Assembly: GCA_020226215.1 (NCBI GenBank)
Contig: CM035226.1
Coordinates: forward strand, 63,201,455 to 63,265,454
Direction of reading: 5' to 3'
Length of the DNA stretch: 64,000 nt
From: Sindora glabra
Lineage: Eukaryota > Streptophyta > Magnoliopsida > Fabales > Fabaceae
The stretch's first letter is position 1; each line of letters starts with the position of its first letter. Made by a program: the position numbers and the translations under genes. Positions 10,355 to 21,411 of this stretch are shown in pieces. The notes under the pieces were generated by a model. That model was not told the DNA's origin. It saw only the letters and a list, made by a program, of their open reading frames with translations, and did not search any database.

Positions 10355-10372
10355 TCCCCGGCAACGGCGCCA
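10355..10372 (-). promoter_or_regulatory. Primer-binding site for tRNA-Asp
   Basis: The minus strand reads TGGCGCCGTTGCCGGGGA, complementary to the 3' end of plant tRNA-Asp(GUC) including its CCA tail. It lies six bases from the LTR end. tRNA-Asp priming is typical of Athila-type elements. The plus-strand match to tRNA-Asp is only this terminal piece, not a tRNA gene. Confidence 0.92.
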
Positions 10373-10378
10373 AAAACT

Positions 10379-11927
10379 TGTTACGTGTAAAATGGCTTAT
10401 CAATTAGCGCAAGTGCACATTATCGTAAACAAGTAATAAAGTGATAAGTAAGTATCGTTCCCTCGAGTATTGTTTCACTTAGTACCAAAATTCATAATCC
10501 TAACACTATTTGGCAAATCGATTAGTTGGAGAATGAAGTAATTAAATAAAGATCTATGCAGAAAATATTTAAAGTAAATATGAATGCAATTGGAGTAAAG
10601 ATAAATATGAATAAAAGACCTAGGGATCAGACTTCACTTAACAATTTCGGATTGAATCATCTATCTACACTAATCCAATTTTAACTTCCTTAATTGATAG
10701 TCGAGTTTCCCTAAATTAATTACTAGCCTCTTCCAAGGTCAAGTAATTCTATAATTAATTGCTAATCCACTATATTCCTATGTGAATTACAACAACTAAT
10801 CATGCATTAGGATTTATGGAACTCATTAAGACTACAAAAACCATATGAATATATTCCTATTTCATATGCAATTTACAGTTTTAATTATAGGTTCCATACA
10901 CATGTATCTCCTTCCGGTCTCAACACACATATTGAGTTCATTCAAAAGGTGGCCAATCAATTGAAAGCATTAAGAGCAATAATTAAAACTCAATCTAGGA
11001 AATAAAATCGAAATTAGTTTCAATAAATTAGAATTCAATCCGTTATTATCAAGTTACGTTATCACTCTAGGAAGATGAAAAATTAGAACATAATGAAATT
11101 AAAAAAAAACTGAAAATAAAATAGAAACATCATCACATTCATGATACAAACACAAGGATACAATTACAAATGCATGAAAATGAAAATGCTATCCATCCAT
11201 GTAGGAGGTAAAACCTTCCATGTAGGAGGAAAACCTAGCCTTCCATGTAGGAGGCATACAAGAACTAAAAATGCATGAACTAAATTACTATCTAAGATGC
11301 ATGAATGAATGCTACAATGGTTGAATGCCTCAATGTTCTCTACTTCTACCTATTTATAGGTGAATGGATCAGTTGCAAGCCATAAATCTTGACCATTGGC
11401 TACCAATCACATGCTTTAGCCACCCTTTTTTTATTTTCGCAGCACCATTATTCTGACTTGTTGGTAATTTTTGACCACCAGAATGGCAGATTTACATCTT
11501 CCTGTCAACATAGGAGTTGTATAGCCGGATCTTATCTTTCAAATTATGCAAAGAACTCCTAATTTTGACATTTTTATCTCAAGTTATGATCAGATTGGTA
11601 GTCAAAGGTCAGATTCCGCCAGAACCACTATTTTATCTTCCAAGAAGAATTTGAGATTCTTAGATCCCGAAATGGGCTTTTCTTTAAACATGAGAGTTGT
11701 AGGGCTTCTTCTTAGCTTTTTAACCATATAAAGAACAACCCAATCCGGCATCTAGAACTCCAGATATAGCCTAAAACCTGAAACAGGGTCAAAATACAGC
11801 ATTATCTAAAATATTTGATTTTATAGATCTATTCACAAAATGCAACTAAATTTATTAAATTTAACAAGATAACATCCAAAAATGCATCATACAAGGGAAA
11901 ATAAATATGTAAATATTTTACGTATCA
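10379..11927 (-). repeat. LTR (right; functional 5' LTR)
   Basis: A 1549-bp LTR matching 2849-4385. It has three copies of a 'ccatgtaggagg' short repeat near 11195-11255 where the other LTR has two. Termini are TGTTACGT and ACGTATCA. This is the copy that would promote element transcription. Confidence 0.95.
11351..11359 (-). promoter_or_regulatory. TATA box of the 5' LTR
   Basis: The minus strand reads CTATAAATAGG, placing a transcription start about 25-35 bases further left and an R region towards 10379. It is the same motif as at 3800-3808. Confidence 0.65.
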
Positions 11928-11932
11928 GTAGT
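11928..11932. repeat. 5-bp target-site duplication (right)
   Basis: gtagt, identical to 2844-2848. Confidence 0.95.
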
Positions 11933-11964
11933 GATGGAAAAAGGTGTCAAAGCAAGAAGAAACA

Positions 11965-13300
11965 AAATATAATTTTTAATAAAAGACATCCATTTATTAT
12001 GTTATTAATTTTTTTTATTGTAATCACCATTAAATATTACTTAATAGGATGACATCATTGTATTAAAAATGATAGTGGTTTCTCTAAGTTAATATGTAAT
12101 ATAAATTTTAGACATTAGTTTTTTTGTAATAATCAACATCGAAACTTAAGCCATGAGTATGAATTGAAAATGAAAAGGATAAAGCATGATGTGAGTTGAA
12201 AAAAAAATTGAAGTGAGAAGCCATTTACAAATTTTATCTTAAATCTTTTCTAACTTTAAAATATTTCTCTATCAAATGAGTTACAATCTCTTTTTAAGCT
12301 TAAGATGATTCTTTTAAATTTTATATTTTTGCTTACTAAATTATTTTGCAAGAATGAAAGCTTAATTAGCTTGTGACTAAATATCCGAGGTTAGCACTTC
12401 ATAGAAAATCACAAAATATAAATGTGAGGAAATTTTTTCCTTATGTTTATTCTTGTAATTTAGTTTTTGATTTCCTAATTGATCTTATTTTGTAGCCTAT
12501 CATTTTGATGTAACTTTTAGAGATTTGCACAAGTAAAAAAATTAATCTTATTCATCTTCTTTAGCATTCTTTTATATTATCTACTTTTTATTTATATGAA
12601 AAATGTGTAATGCACTAAATTTTTATGAATGTTTATTGGATTTACAAGCATTATGGGGAGTGCAGTCCTCACATATTGAGCAATGTGTACCAAAATAGAT
12701 TTAACAAAATATCCATATTTGATTATGGCATTGTATATACAACCTTTCACTATTTTCAATATTTTATTATTTAGTTTGTTCCTTAAAGTTGTTTAAATTA
12801 GGATTTTTGAGAGTAATAAGAGATGTTGGCTTTCTATATAGTTAAGAATATAAGGGAAATAGGGAGAATGAAAAAGTGAGGAACATGAGGACAAGGTTAA
12901 AGTTTGGGCTAAAGGAGTAAGGAATTAGGGGCCGAGGCATAGGGATGGCATTAGGGGTTGAGATAAAGAAGTGAATAAAGGTTGGGATTTAGGTTAATAG
13001 AGGCGGTGGACATATAATGTTGATTATTTAAATAAACTAATATGGTATTATAGGTATCATATGTTGATTTTTTTAGTATAGGCAATGCTTAACGTTATTT
13101 CCCATAATGATAGAAACATAAATGATGTTGATTTTTTAAGAATAAAAACCAATGTTATTTTTATATTTCATGAAAGTTTAATAACCAACATGAAAACTAC
13201 ATATGCTATAATGATCGATTACATGTCAATTGTTTTTCAACTTATAATCCTTAAACATTCGATGTCAATAAGATATTTTATAGTAATGATAACTCTTCTT
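11965..13300. repeat. Right copy of the diverged ~1.35-kb direct repeat
   Basis: Same orientation and same order of landmarks as about 1495-2848. Without the Athila insertion the two copies would lie in tandem. No supported reading frame. Confidence 0.6.
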
Positions 13301-13350
13301 GTCAACTAAGTACTTTATAGTAATGATAACTCTGCATGTCAACTAACTAA
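13270..13350. repeat. Short tandem duplication (~37 bp, two units)
   Basis: The phrase tttatagtaatgataactct followed by 'tgtcaacta' occurs twice back to back, with a few differences. Confidence 0.7.
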
Positions 13351-14090
13351 CTAAAGGAGACAATTTAAAAAATATAAAATATCATGATAAATAGGAGATA
13401 AGTTGGTTTATGTCAATTTCATAGAAATAACAACATATATTTTGCCTCAATTGTGCAATATACATATTCATTACAATATAATATATATTAGAACAAAAAC
13501 ACTTTAAGAGCAACAACCTATCAAGAGTCATGGAATGGTGAGAACGAATTACCTCAAACATGTAACCCATTACAATGGAATGATTTACTCCAACCTTGTA
13601 ACCCACCAACTTTATCATAACTATGGCAGAAATAGAGAAAAAGCATTAAATCTATCTTTAAGTGAGTATGAAATATTCAACTTCACAAAAAAATATCATT
13701 ACATAAATGCAAATTATTCACAAATTATAAAATTAAATCTAAAAAAAATCCTTAAAAGTTATCGCTCCATAATAAAACAAGTATCGCTCCAAAAAATTAA
13801 CTAACAAAATAATTTATCCCCTAAGCCTACACATAGTCTTATATATTACTTTATAAATTTATATATTTTTAATTAATTTTTAAAAAATTAAACACCTGTC
13901 CATCACAAAAATTAATATTATCCTTTCAAATATTATGTATTTTTTAGTTGACACATTTAATTTCATATACACATAAGATTTTATTAGTGAATAAATTATT
14001 TTCTTGTTCTATTTCTATGAAATACTACTATAAATTATATTATTTTTAGGTAAAAAATATAAAAAAAATGAAGTATAAAATCCTTTTTAT
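13351..14090. other. AT-rich DNA, no gene seen
   Basis: Only short chance reading frames without recognisable protein features; high AT throughout. Confidence 0.6.
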
Positions 14091-14091
14091 A

Positions 14092-14098
14092 ATATATA

Positions 14099-14134
<36 letters not shown>

Positions 14135-14167
14135 TGTATGTATGTATGTGTGTGTGTGTGTGTGTGT
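14092..14167. repeat. Compound AT / ATGT / TG microsatellite
   Basis: Alternating AT, then about ten ATGT units, then alternating GT. Confidence 0.92.
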
Positions 14168-14211
14168 AAATTTGACCCCCATGAAAAACTCCTAGTTCCA
14201 TCCCTGAAATT

Positions 14212-14790
14212 ACAAAGCTAAATCCCAAAAAAAAAAAATTGAAAAAAGTCTCTAATAGTTCATTTTTTTTACAAAACATTCACCAATATAAGTCACCAAA
14301 ATATTCAATAATAAAATAAATATCAATGCAATATATCAACTCATCACGAATTACAAAACTAAATCCTAAAAGAAAAATTCAAAAACTCCTTAAAAGTTAT
14401 TTTTTATAAAATAATTATCAATACAATGATTAATCATTAAAATATTCAATAATGAAACAAATATTACTACAATACATTAATTCATAAAAAAATCACAAAA
14501 CTAAATTCAAAAAATAATTGAAAAACTCCTTAAGAGTTAATTTTTTTTTAAAATAATCACCAATATAAAAATTAATAATTGAAATATTTAACAATGAAAT
14601 AAATACCACTACAATACATTAACTCATCACAAATCACAAAATTAAATATCAAAAAATAAAAAAAGAATCCCTAGAATTTAATTTTTTTAACAAGATAATT
14701 ACCAATACAATAATTAATCATCAAAATGTTCAACAATAAAATAGACATCACTATGATACATCAACTTATAACAAATCACAAAACTAAATC
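14212..14790. repeat. Tandem array of ~142-bp units
   Basis: The landmark 'acaaaactaaat' (with small variants) recurs at 14212, 14353, 14495, 14636 and 14778, a spacing of 141-142 bases. Each unit repeats in order a 'cttaaaagtta'-like piece, a T/A run, 'aataattaccaatacaat', 'atattcaataatgaaa' and 'tacattaactcat'. About four full units, diverged but collinear. Confidence 0.85.
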
Positions 14791-14919
14791 CTAAAAGAAT
14801 AAAAAAAAATTAGCAAACTAACAAATTAAGATAAAATAGAGAAAACTTGCTAATTAAAATGCTCATTAAGGCTAGGAGAACACAATGGTAATGGTGACAA
14901 AGGTGACATGTTGGTCAAA

Positions 14920-15012
14920 GACACTATGGCGAAGGAGAAGGAGGAAGAAAGGAGAAGAGGAAAAGGAATAGGAAGAGGAAGAGGAAAAGGAAGGGAAAAA
15001 AATGAGAGATTT
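14920..15012. repeat. GA-rich polypurine tract
   Basis: About 90 bases almost entirely of A and G on the plus strand (gaaggagaaggaggaagaaa and similar). No gene. Confidence 0.8.
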
Positions 15013-17225
15013 AGCATTGGGGATTTATATATAATCTAACTTGACGATAGATATATCGATAGCTAAATAATGGTTAATAAAATGGTACATTTAAACTATT
15101 GACGGGATTTAGAAATATCCAAAGTTAAATTTCTCACGACTTAAAAAAAATGATTCCATTGCAAAATAAATTTTTAAAATTTTATGCAAAAATGCATCAT
15201 TAATTTGTTGGTATTTTGTCTTAATTTTTTAAATCCATCACTATGCCCATCAGTATATTGTACTAACAAAATTAGTGATGAATAATATTTTACATGAAAA
15301 AATTCTAGAGATTTAACAAAGCTAGCTATGAAATTAGCAACAATTTAAAAAATATATAACTAAATTCATAAGATAAATATAACTTTTGAAATTCCATTTA
15401 CCAATAGAAAATTTGTCTCTAAATATGTAGTTAATTTCCATCATTAAATGTAAATTTTCTTATTGTATTCAAAGGACATTGAATGTTACTTAAGTATCAG
15501 TACTATCTAAATTTATATTCAATAGAGAAATAACTTCAATAAAATTATAACAATTTTGAAAGTATGTTTTTAAAAAGTGAAATAAATAATAACTTGCCTT
15601 TCAATTTATAAATGGTAAAATATTTTTACCAAAATATGTCAATTATTTGTAAAATCTAATAAAAAAATAAGAGAAAGCATCTCAAAAACAAATATAAAAA
15701 TTTAATTTAAAAAAATTTAAATTATAAGAATATAATTAGAAATAGATTGAGACGCTACAAAATAATTTAATCTTTTAATGATAGGTTAAAAATTGATAGC
15801 TACAAGAAAACCGCGATGCTTCTTTGTGGATGCAAATTACGGTCGTCCAAGGCTATCAAACTTCATTGACTTCGTATGTAGACCACCTAACTTTCTCAAG
15901 TCATTTTGCTCTATTTCATCTCCATCCTTACATTGAACAACTCAAGGGTCCTCCTTTGTCCTTTTAAAAAAAATGAGACAATTGGCAATCTTTTCATAAA
16001 ATTTGGCAAATTTTTAATGAGATTTACAATTTTTCTAAAAAAGTTTATATATATTGTGTCATAAATATAACAGTTCATTTTGTAATATTTATAAAAAATG
16101 TTGAATCTTTGTATAATTTTATATAAAATTTATAAATTTTATGACAATATTTAATAAATCACATAACTTTTCCAAAGTAAAACCTAAATATGGCAATAGA
16201 GCAAGAGCAAATCAATTTATTTATTTTTTGGCCTCATGCCCCATTGTCTAATATAAAATATTATCTTGTCACATATCTCATTTTTTTGGGACAAAATTTG
16301 TCATATTTCCATGCCCCATGGGTAGCAAAGTTCTACAAGAACTTGTTGGAAGTAATAATAAATAAAAAATTGAAAAATATAAATTTTAAAATTAAGGGTT
16401 ATAAATTTATATATAATTATTAAATAATCTAAAACAGTAATAAATAAGGAAGAAAGGAAAAATTTTAGATTTAAATATTGTAAATTATATATAATAAATA
16501 AAATGTTATAATATGAGTTTAAAATTATATATAATTAATTTAGACAATTAAAATTTAAACAAACATTGCAAAGGGAGTTAGTTACCGGGGTTTATTGGTA
16601 GCTTGCGGTTATGCAAACCGCCTCTAATTTTCTCGAGGACTACTTGAGGCGTCACTACGTGAGCTTTAATTGACAGTGATATTTTGTGATTGCTTGTGAC
16701 CAATAATATTTTAAGGGGCAAAATGCATAATCACAATGAAACTTAAAACAACATTAAGGTTTTGCTTTCTTCGAAGTTCCCTGGCATCTATTTCCTTTCT
16801 TCTACCGTAGATTTAATTCTCTAAAACTAAAACTAAGCTCTTACAACATTGAATCTCAAGCTTCAACTCATTTCATCTCAATTGAATTTTCCTCAACATT
16901 TATGCTCACCTCAACTCAAAGCGATCAACTTAGCACGCACTCTTTTTTTACCCTCTATTTTAAGATCCAAGGATTTAAAATTTTCTCCTTCCAAAGTTGT
17001 ATTCTTTTGTAATTGATTTCTACTATAACCATCTTCCATCTCTTGTTCATGATCGTAGCCTTAACACTTATATCACCACTTCAGTTCGAGCTTTAAAAGC
17101 TCATACCAAGGAAGCTCACCCATGGCAAATGGAGGCCTTTTTTTTCCTTTTTCTTTCATTTGCTTCTCCTTTTGTTTATTATAGAAGGAACTAATTGATT
17201 AAAACTATTTTTGCATGAATTTCAG
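15013..17225. other. Intergenic DNA with no supported gene
   Basis: Mostly AT-rich. Base composition becomes less extreme between about 15800 and 15960 and between about 16570 and 17200, which could be decayed genic DNA, possibly upstream parts of the pseudogene at 17226. I could not match either stretch to a protein. Confidence 0.45.
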
Positions 17226-17580
17226 GCCATGTCCCTTAGATTTCCTTTCATCTTTAGATAATGTGGTAGTGAAATCAACCTCTTAGAAGGTGTTTGAGAG
17301 CAATCCTAATATATCCAAAGCCATTTTTAAACTTACTGTGCTTAAAGGTGTCGGTCCACCACTACCTCTATTATTCTTGTTGCGTTTTCACCTAAATATG
17401 CCTACTCCATGTTCGATGAGGTTCGTTTTCAAATTCCCTCTAAATCCACTGTTTGATTTGTGTTATTTCCCATGATAATTAATTTGTTGAATATGTTTGA
17501 CCGATACAGGCTATGGAGGCTGCTCTTGGCAACTCAAAGGATTACTTGCTGAAGCAATATCTCAAATTCAACTGAGAAAC
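17226..17580 (+). pseudogene. Fragment of a conserved plant protein with a helix-hairpin-helix-like KGVGP motif
   Basis: Two exon-like blocks keep their splice signals. Block 1 (17226-about 17420) follows a TTTCAG acceptor and reads PLDFLSSLDNVVVKSTS, stop, KVFESNPNISKAI, LTVLKGVGP; after a frameshift it continues SIILVAFSPKYAYSMFDE and meets a GT donor. Block 2 (about 17511-17575) follows an ATACAG acceptor and reads AMEAALGNSKDYLLKQYLKF before a stop. I recall this order (FESLPDISKAVSELTVLKGV, then ATASAVLAAYAP, MSDEAMEAALGNSKDYSLKQ) from an uncharacterised conserved plant protein. The retained intron indicates a duplicated genomic fragment, not a retrocopy. One stop and one frameshift mean it is dead. 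Exons before and after are not recognisable. Confidence 0.72.
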
Positions 17581-19066
17581 TATAGACAAAAGAAGGGGTT
17601 TGCCTTTATAGCATTACTATGAATATTGAATTGGCTAAACAGAGGCAATGTCTATAGTGCCTTTCTTGAACTGAGTGTTGAATGAATATTCTCTTCTAGA
17701 AATTTATTTTCTTCATGGCAATGGTGGATTGTAAAAAGAATGATAGAATGTTTAGGACATTTTTTTGGCTATTTTGAACTTTTCAGGAGACATTCTAATC
17801 CATTGATATACTTGCTTAAGGTTGTTCACTACTACTTGTTTAAAGTTTGTTTATGTAATTTTTTATTCTTTATTTTTCTTCTTTAACTTTCCTTATTTTC
17901 CCTTTTTAATTCTGGTAATTACTAAAACTACTTCAATGTGAATTGCTAGCTTTGGCTAGAAAGACATGTAGGTGTGGGAAATTCAAAAAGTGTGCAGCTA
18001 TTTTACTACTTTACAAAATTTAAGAGAAATCCAGAGGAAGATCCTCTATTCATTTAGCTCATGAAGCAGGTTTGTATTATATTAATCCTCGTTTCACTTG
18101 TTTTCCTTAATAGTAGGATTTTTTAGTTCCATCTTCATTTTAGGAAACTATTGAATAGAAGATAACTTTTAAACTAATACAATATGCTTAATGCAGAGCT
18201 TCTTTACATTTTTTTATTAGCTATTCCCTAAATTGCATTTAGGCTTTACTATACCTTCTTAATAATGGTTATATAAGGTGACTTTTTCAAGTTACTCTCT
18301 TACGGTCTGATTGGGTTTGAGAGAATGGTAGAAAAAGTGGGAAAAAAGCTTAAAGAGTGCTATTTAAAATTGGAAAGATAAATGGTTTATTTCGTTTCCT
18401 TCCTTTTTCTTTCCTCAACTTGCAAACTAAAATTTTGCCTTAATTTCATTCTGATTATGCGATGGGTTCATTGTTATTTGAATATATAGAAGAAATTCAT
18501 TCCTATTTTGGATTTCTTTTGACTCACTAAAAAATAGAATTTATTTCATTTTATTTTAGTAAAAATGATTTCATTTCATTTTTAAATGAATTCTTTTGTT
18601 TGGGATAAATTATATAAAATATGATTTCATTTCATTTTAAAATGAATTTTTTGTTTGGAACTTTATTAAAACTTGTGGAATTCTTTTCAAATATTTATAT
18701 TTACAATATTATCCTTAAGAGTGTGAGAGAGAGAGAGAGATAGCTATTAATAATTTAAAAAATTAAGAGTAAAATTGTCCAATAAAAATATTACATTTGA
18801 AATAAAATGAATTCCTACCCAATCCTACCTAATTTCATGATATTTCAAAATGGTAAAAATGTAAATAAAATAAAATTTTAAAATGAAATGAAATTTAAAA
18901 AATTTAAACCCACACATATATTTTTGATAGAATTCATTTCATTTGAAATGAATTCTAATTTTAAAGTGTGCCAAATAGGGATAAAATGATAAAAAGGCTG
19001 AATTTTCAATGTCGAAAAGTGAAAGGAGACAAGAAGAATTAGAAAAAGGAATAATTGCCAAAATAT
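17581..19066. other. Intergenic or intronic AT-rich DNA with possible MITE debris
   Basis: No supported gene. From about 18480 to 18960 the sequence repeats inverted 'atttcattttaaaatgaatt'-like words, including a 26-bp near-palindrome (18930-18955), and phrases such as 'tttgtttgg' and 'gtgtgccaaatag' that suggest a small inverted-repeat transposon. Boundaries are not clear. A (GA)n run lies near 18725-18742. The part next to 19067 is the first intron of the lectin-kinase relic. Confidence 0.45.
18930..18955. repeat. 26-bp near-palindrome
   Basis: gaattcatttc / gaaatgaattc arms around a short centre. It probably belongs to an inverted-repeat element in intron 1 of the lectin-kinase relic. Confidence 0.6.
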
Positions 19067-20001
19067 GTTCTCACCTATTTCCAAAGCATCCATTCGAGCA
19101 AATAAATCTTGTCCATTAGCACCCTCAAATTGTTTAATATCAACAAGATCATCAAACCACATAACACAACCATTACCTGCACCTCTTATGTCTGAATTTG
19201 TAAAGGCCATGCAAGAACAATTACTCAAGCACTGTTCTCTGCATTCATCTATACTCATTGTGGCATCCACCCATGTACGCGTAGTATCTGGCAGTTTCAG
19301 TCCAACCAGTTTCACAAATCCATCAGTGCTGTATTTGTCTATGCAGTTCAACGGTTTAATCTGAACACAACCCTGAGACCAATCCATTGCATCCCATTTT
19401 TGTGGGGACTTAGGCTTGAAACCCTTCAAACATTGACAAATCGGAGATCCACTAATTGCAAAATTATTACATTGGTCTGCGGGCAATTGACTATAGACCT
19501 CCCCGTTTTCACTCGTCCCAATACTCCAAACATAACGACAACGAGTATGAGTGCTTTGGTTAAGCACGGCTATTGAAATCACAGAACTATTCTTGAGTGT
19601 CCCACTGTAATAGACTTCGTCCTTGTTGAAGACAAAACTATAATCATAAATAGGGTTTGGCTTTAGTTGAGGATTGCCACTAAATCTCAGGCCATTCCAT
19701 GGTCCGAATCTAAAGTAAACTTGTGTTTCCTTCATCATATAAATGTCAGGATATTCATGCATCACTACACCACGAGAAAATTCACCTGGAGCAGGATCAT
19801 CCGGATTCTTCCAAGCGGTGAGTCTCCTATTCAGGTCAATTCTTCTGTCATATCCAAATTTCATCCCAGCTAATTCTGTATTAGTTGGATAATCAAAGCT
19901 TTGCCACAAGTGGGATTTTGAGTTCCGATCATTTTCTTCGCGTACCACCAGATTTCTCGAATCCAGAAGCTGAGCCACTAGTGGATTTTTTTGCTGAGAG
20001 A

Positions 20002-21411
20002 CAGGGATTCAAATTGTGATTGCGGTCACAGATATGGATGTAGTGGCATTACAATTTTTGCGATTGCTGTTAATGTATTTTTAAAATGCGGATTGCGATT
20101 ATCGCGTGAATTCTTATATAATTCATACATTTTAAAAAAAATACTTAAATTATTATATTATTATTTTCATCCCAAAAGCTTAATTAATTTTAATTTTTAT
20201 TAATATTAAATATATAAAATAGAATACAATAGACTATAACTATATTTGGTTTGTGTGCGTATTTTAATATTCTTTTAAGATAATTTTTTAAAAAATCAAA
20301 TTGTGAAAGAAAAAATGAAATTTAGAAAGTTGATTGGCTTCAAAATAGAAAAAAATATCCTTGTGTTGAACGTGACAGTAATTGTAATATTCTAATTGAA
20401 AATTAAATCTTGTGTTAAACATGAAAATGATGATATGATGATTTATTATAAATCATAAATTATAAATATAATATAAATAATTGTGATTATTTTTTTAGGT
20501 GAGAAATAAAATCATTGAGACATATAATATATTTAAAAGTCCTTCTCAAATAGCATAATTTTATTATATAAGATATGATAATTTATTATCAAATATTAAA
20601 TCAATTTTTAAATATGAAAATTGGTAATTAAGTATCAATTGATATTTAGGATATCTATAACCCTATAACCCTTCCTCTACCCCTTCCAAAAGGTTCCCTT
20701 TCGTCTCTCACCCTCAGTGGTTCCCCCTTGTCTCTCATCCTCACCCCTCTGTTATGAAGCTTCATCACAAAACTTCAAACTTCATAAATCTTCTGTATTT
20801 TTTGTCTCCTCAAGCCTTTATTCCTCTTGTCTCTTTGCTCTTTATCTCTTATATTCTTACCATTATAGTTGTCGTCTATTTCTGCAGAAATGAAAGTAGA
20901 GAAAAGAGGCAATTGATCTGGTGAAGGCGAAAATATTTTAAAGTGCTGGATCATGAATTTGTGAGTTTGGATCTGACTGAGAGTATAGATCTGCATCAAC
21001 TTTCAAAATTTTTACATATGAAGTTGAGTTTGGAACCTTTCTCACAGTCCCTCTCTGTCTGTTACCCAAGTAAATAGAAATCTTCTTCTCAATTTAATTT
21101 GTTTTTTATGATTGTTGAGTTGTAAAGATGAAAAATATGAAAGATCTGTTCTGCAATTTCATATTCTTCTATAAAGATTTTCATTTTTTTTGCTTTTTTT
21201 GTACGATTTGAATGGAATCTATTGGAAACAAATGTTCTATGCGCCTATTGCAGTTGCGTATAGCCACATCACACCGCATCACTGCTTTTTTGTTCGTGAA
21301 AGGTGTGAATTTTAATCACACCGCAATAGCAGTGAAATGCGGTAATGGTCCCTTCCGCATCCGCAATTTTGCGGCCGCATTTCATGATGCGGACCGTTTT
21401 TTAAAACCCTG
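20002..21411. mobile_element. Non-autonomous hAT element inserted in the lectin-kinase exon
   Basis: The insert begins CAGGGATTC and ends GTTTTTTAAAACCCTG, giving CAGGG/CCCTG terminal inverted repeats. The flanks read tgagaga (19995-20001) and tgagaaa (21412-21418), a 7-8 bp duplication with a mismatch, as expected for an ageing hAT insertion. Both subterminal regions are rich in GCGG/CCGC words (near 20024-20105 on the left, 21240-21395 on the right), unlike the AT-rich surroundings. There is no transposase frame. Removing it rejoins the lectin reading frame approximately, which confirms the ends. Confidence 0.85.
20640..21180. other. Internal segment of the hAT element, possibly captured sequence
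   Basis: Pyrimidine-rich (CCCTTCC, TCTCTCACCCTC and similar) and less AT-rich than the rest of the element. It looks like a transcript leader or a captured host fragment, but no protein match was found. Confidence 0.3.

Larger units (their letters stand above)
2849..11927 (-). mobile_element. Athila-type Ty3/Gypsy LTR retrotransposon, internally deleted, with accessory ORFs
   Basis: A 9.08-kb element on the minus strand, bounded by near-identical LTRs (2849-4385 and 10379-11927) and a perfect gtagt duplication. In sense order it has the 5' LTR (right), a tRNA-Asp primer site, gag-protease, a remnant of the integrase C-terminus, a Cys-motif ORF, a LOG-like reading frame, a long non-coding stretch with purine tracts, and the 3' LTR (left). 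Reverse transcriptase, RNase H and the integrase core are absent, so it could move only with proteins supplied by another element. The gag type, the tRNA-Asp site and the long 3' region all fit the Athila lineage. By eye the LTRs differ at a little over 30 substitutions plus a few indels, so the insertion is fairly recent. Confidence 0.93.

Noticed and set aside
10355..10372. A tRNA-Asp-like sequence on the plus strand
   Set aside because: Only the terminal 17-18 bases match and they abut an LTR, so this is a primer-binding site and not a tRNA gene.
9704..10436. Plus-strand frames antisense to gag
   Set aside because: They lie opposite a strong gag-protease gene and the 5' LTR junction and show no family features.
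16190..17194. Short plus-strand frames upstream of the KGVGP pseudogene
   Set aside because: They could be leader or decayed exon sequence, but no residue pattern supports a protein.
20775..20999. Minus-strand 74-residue frame inside the hAT element
   Set aside because: No similarity to hAT transposase or any family I know; low-complexity composition.
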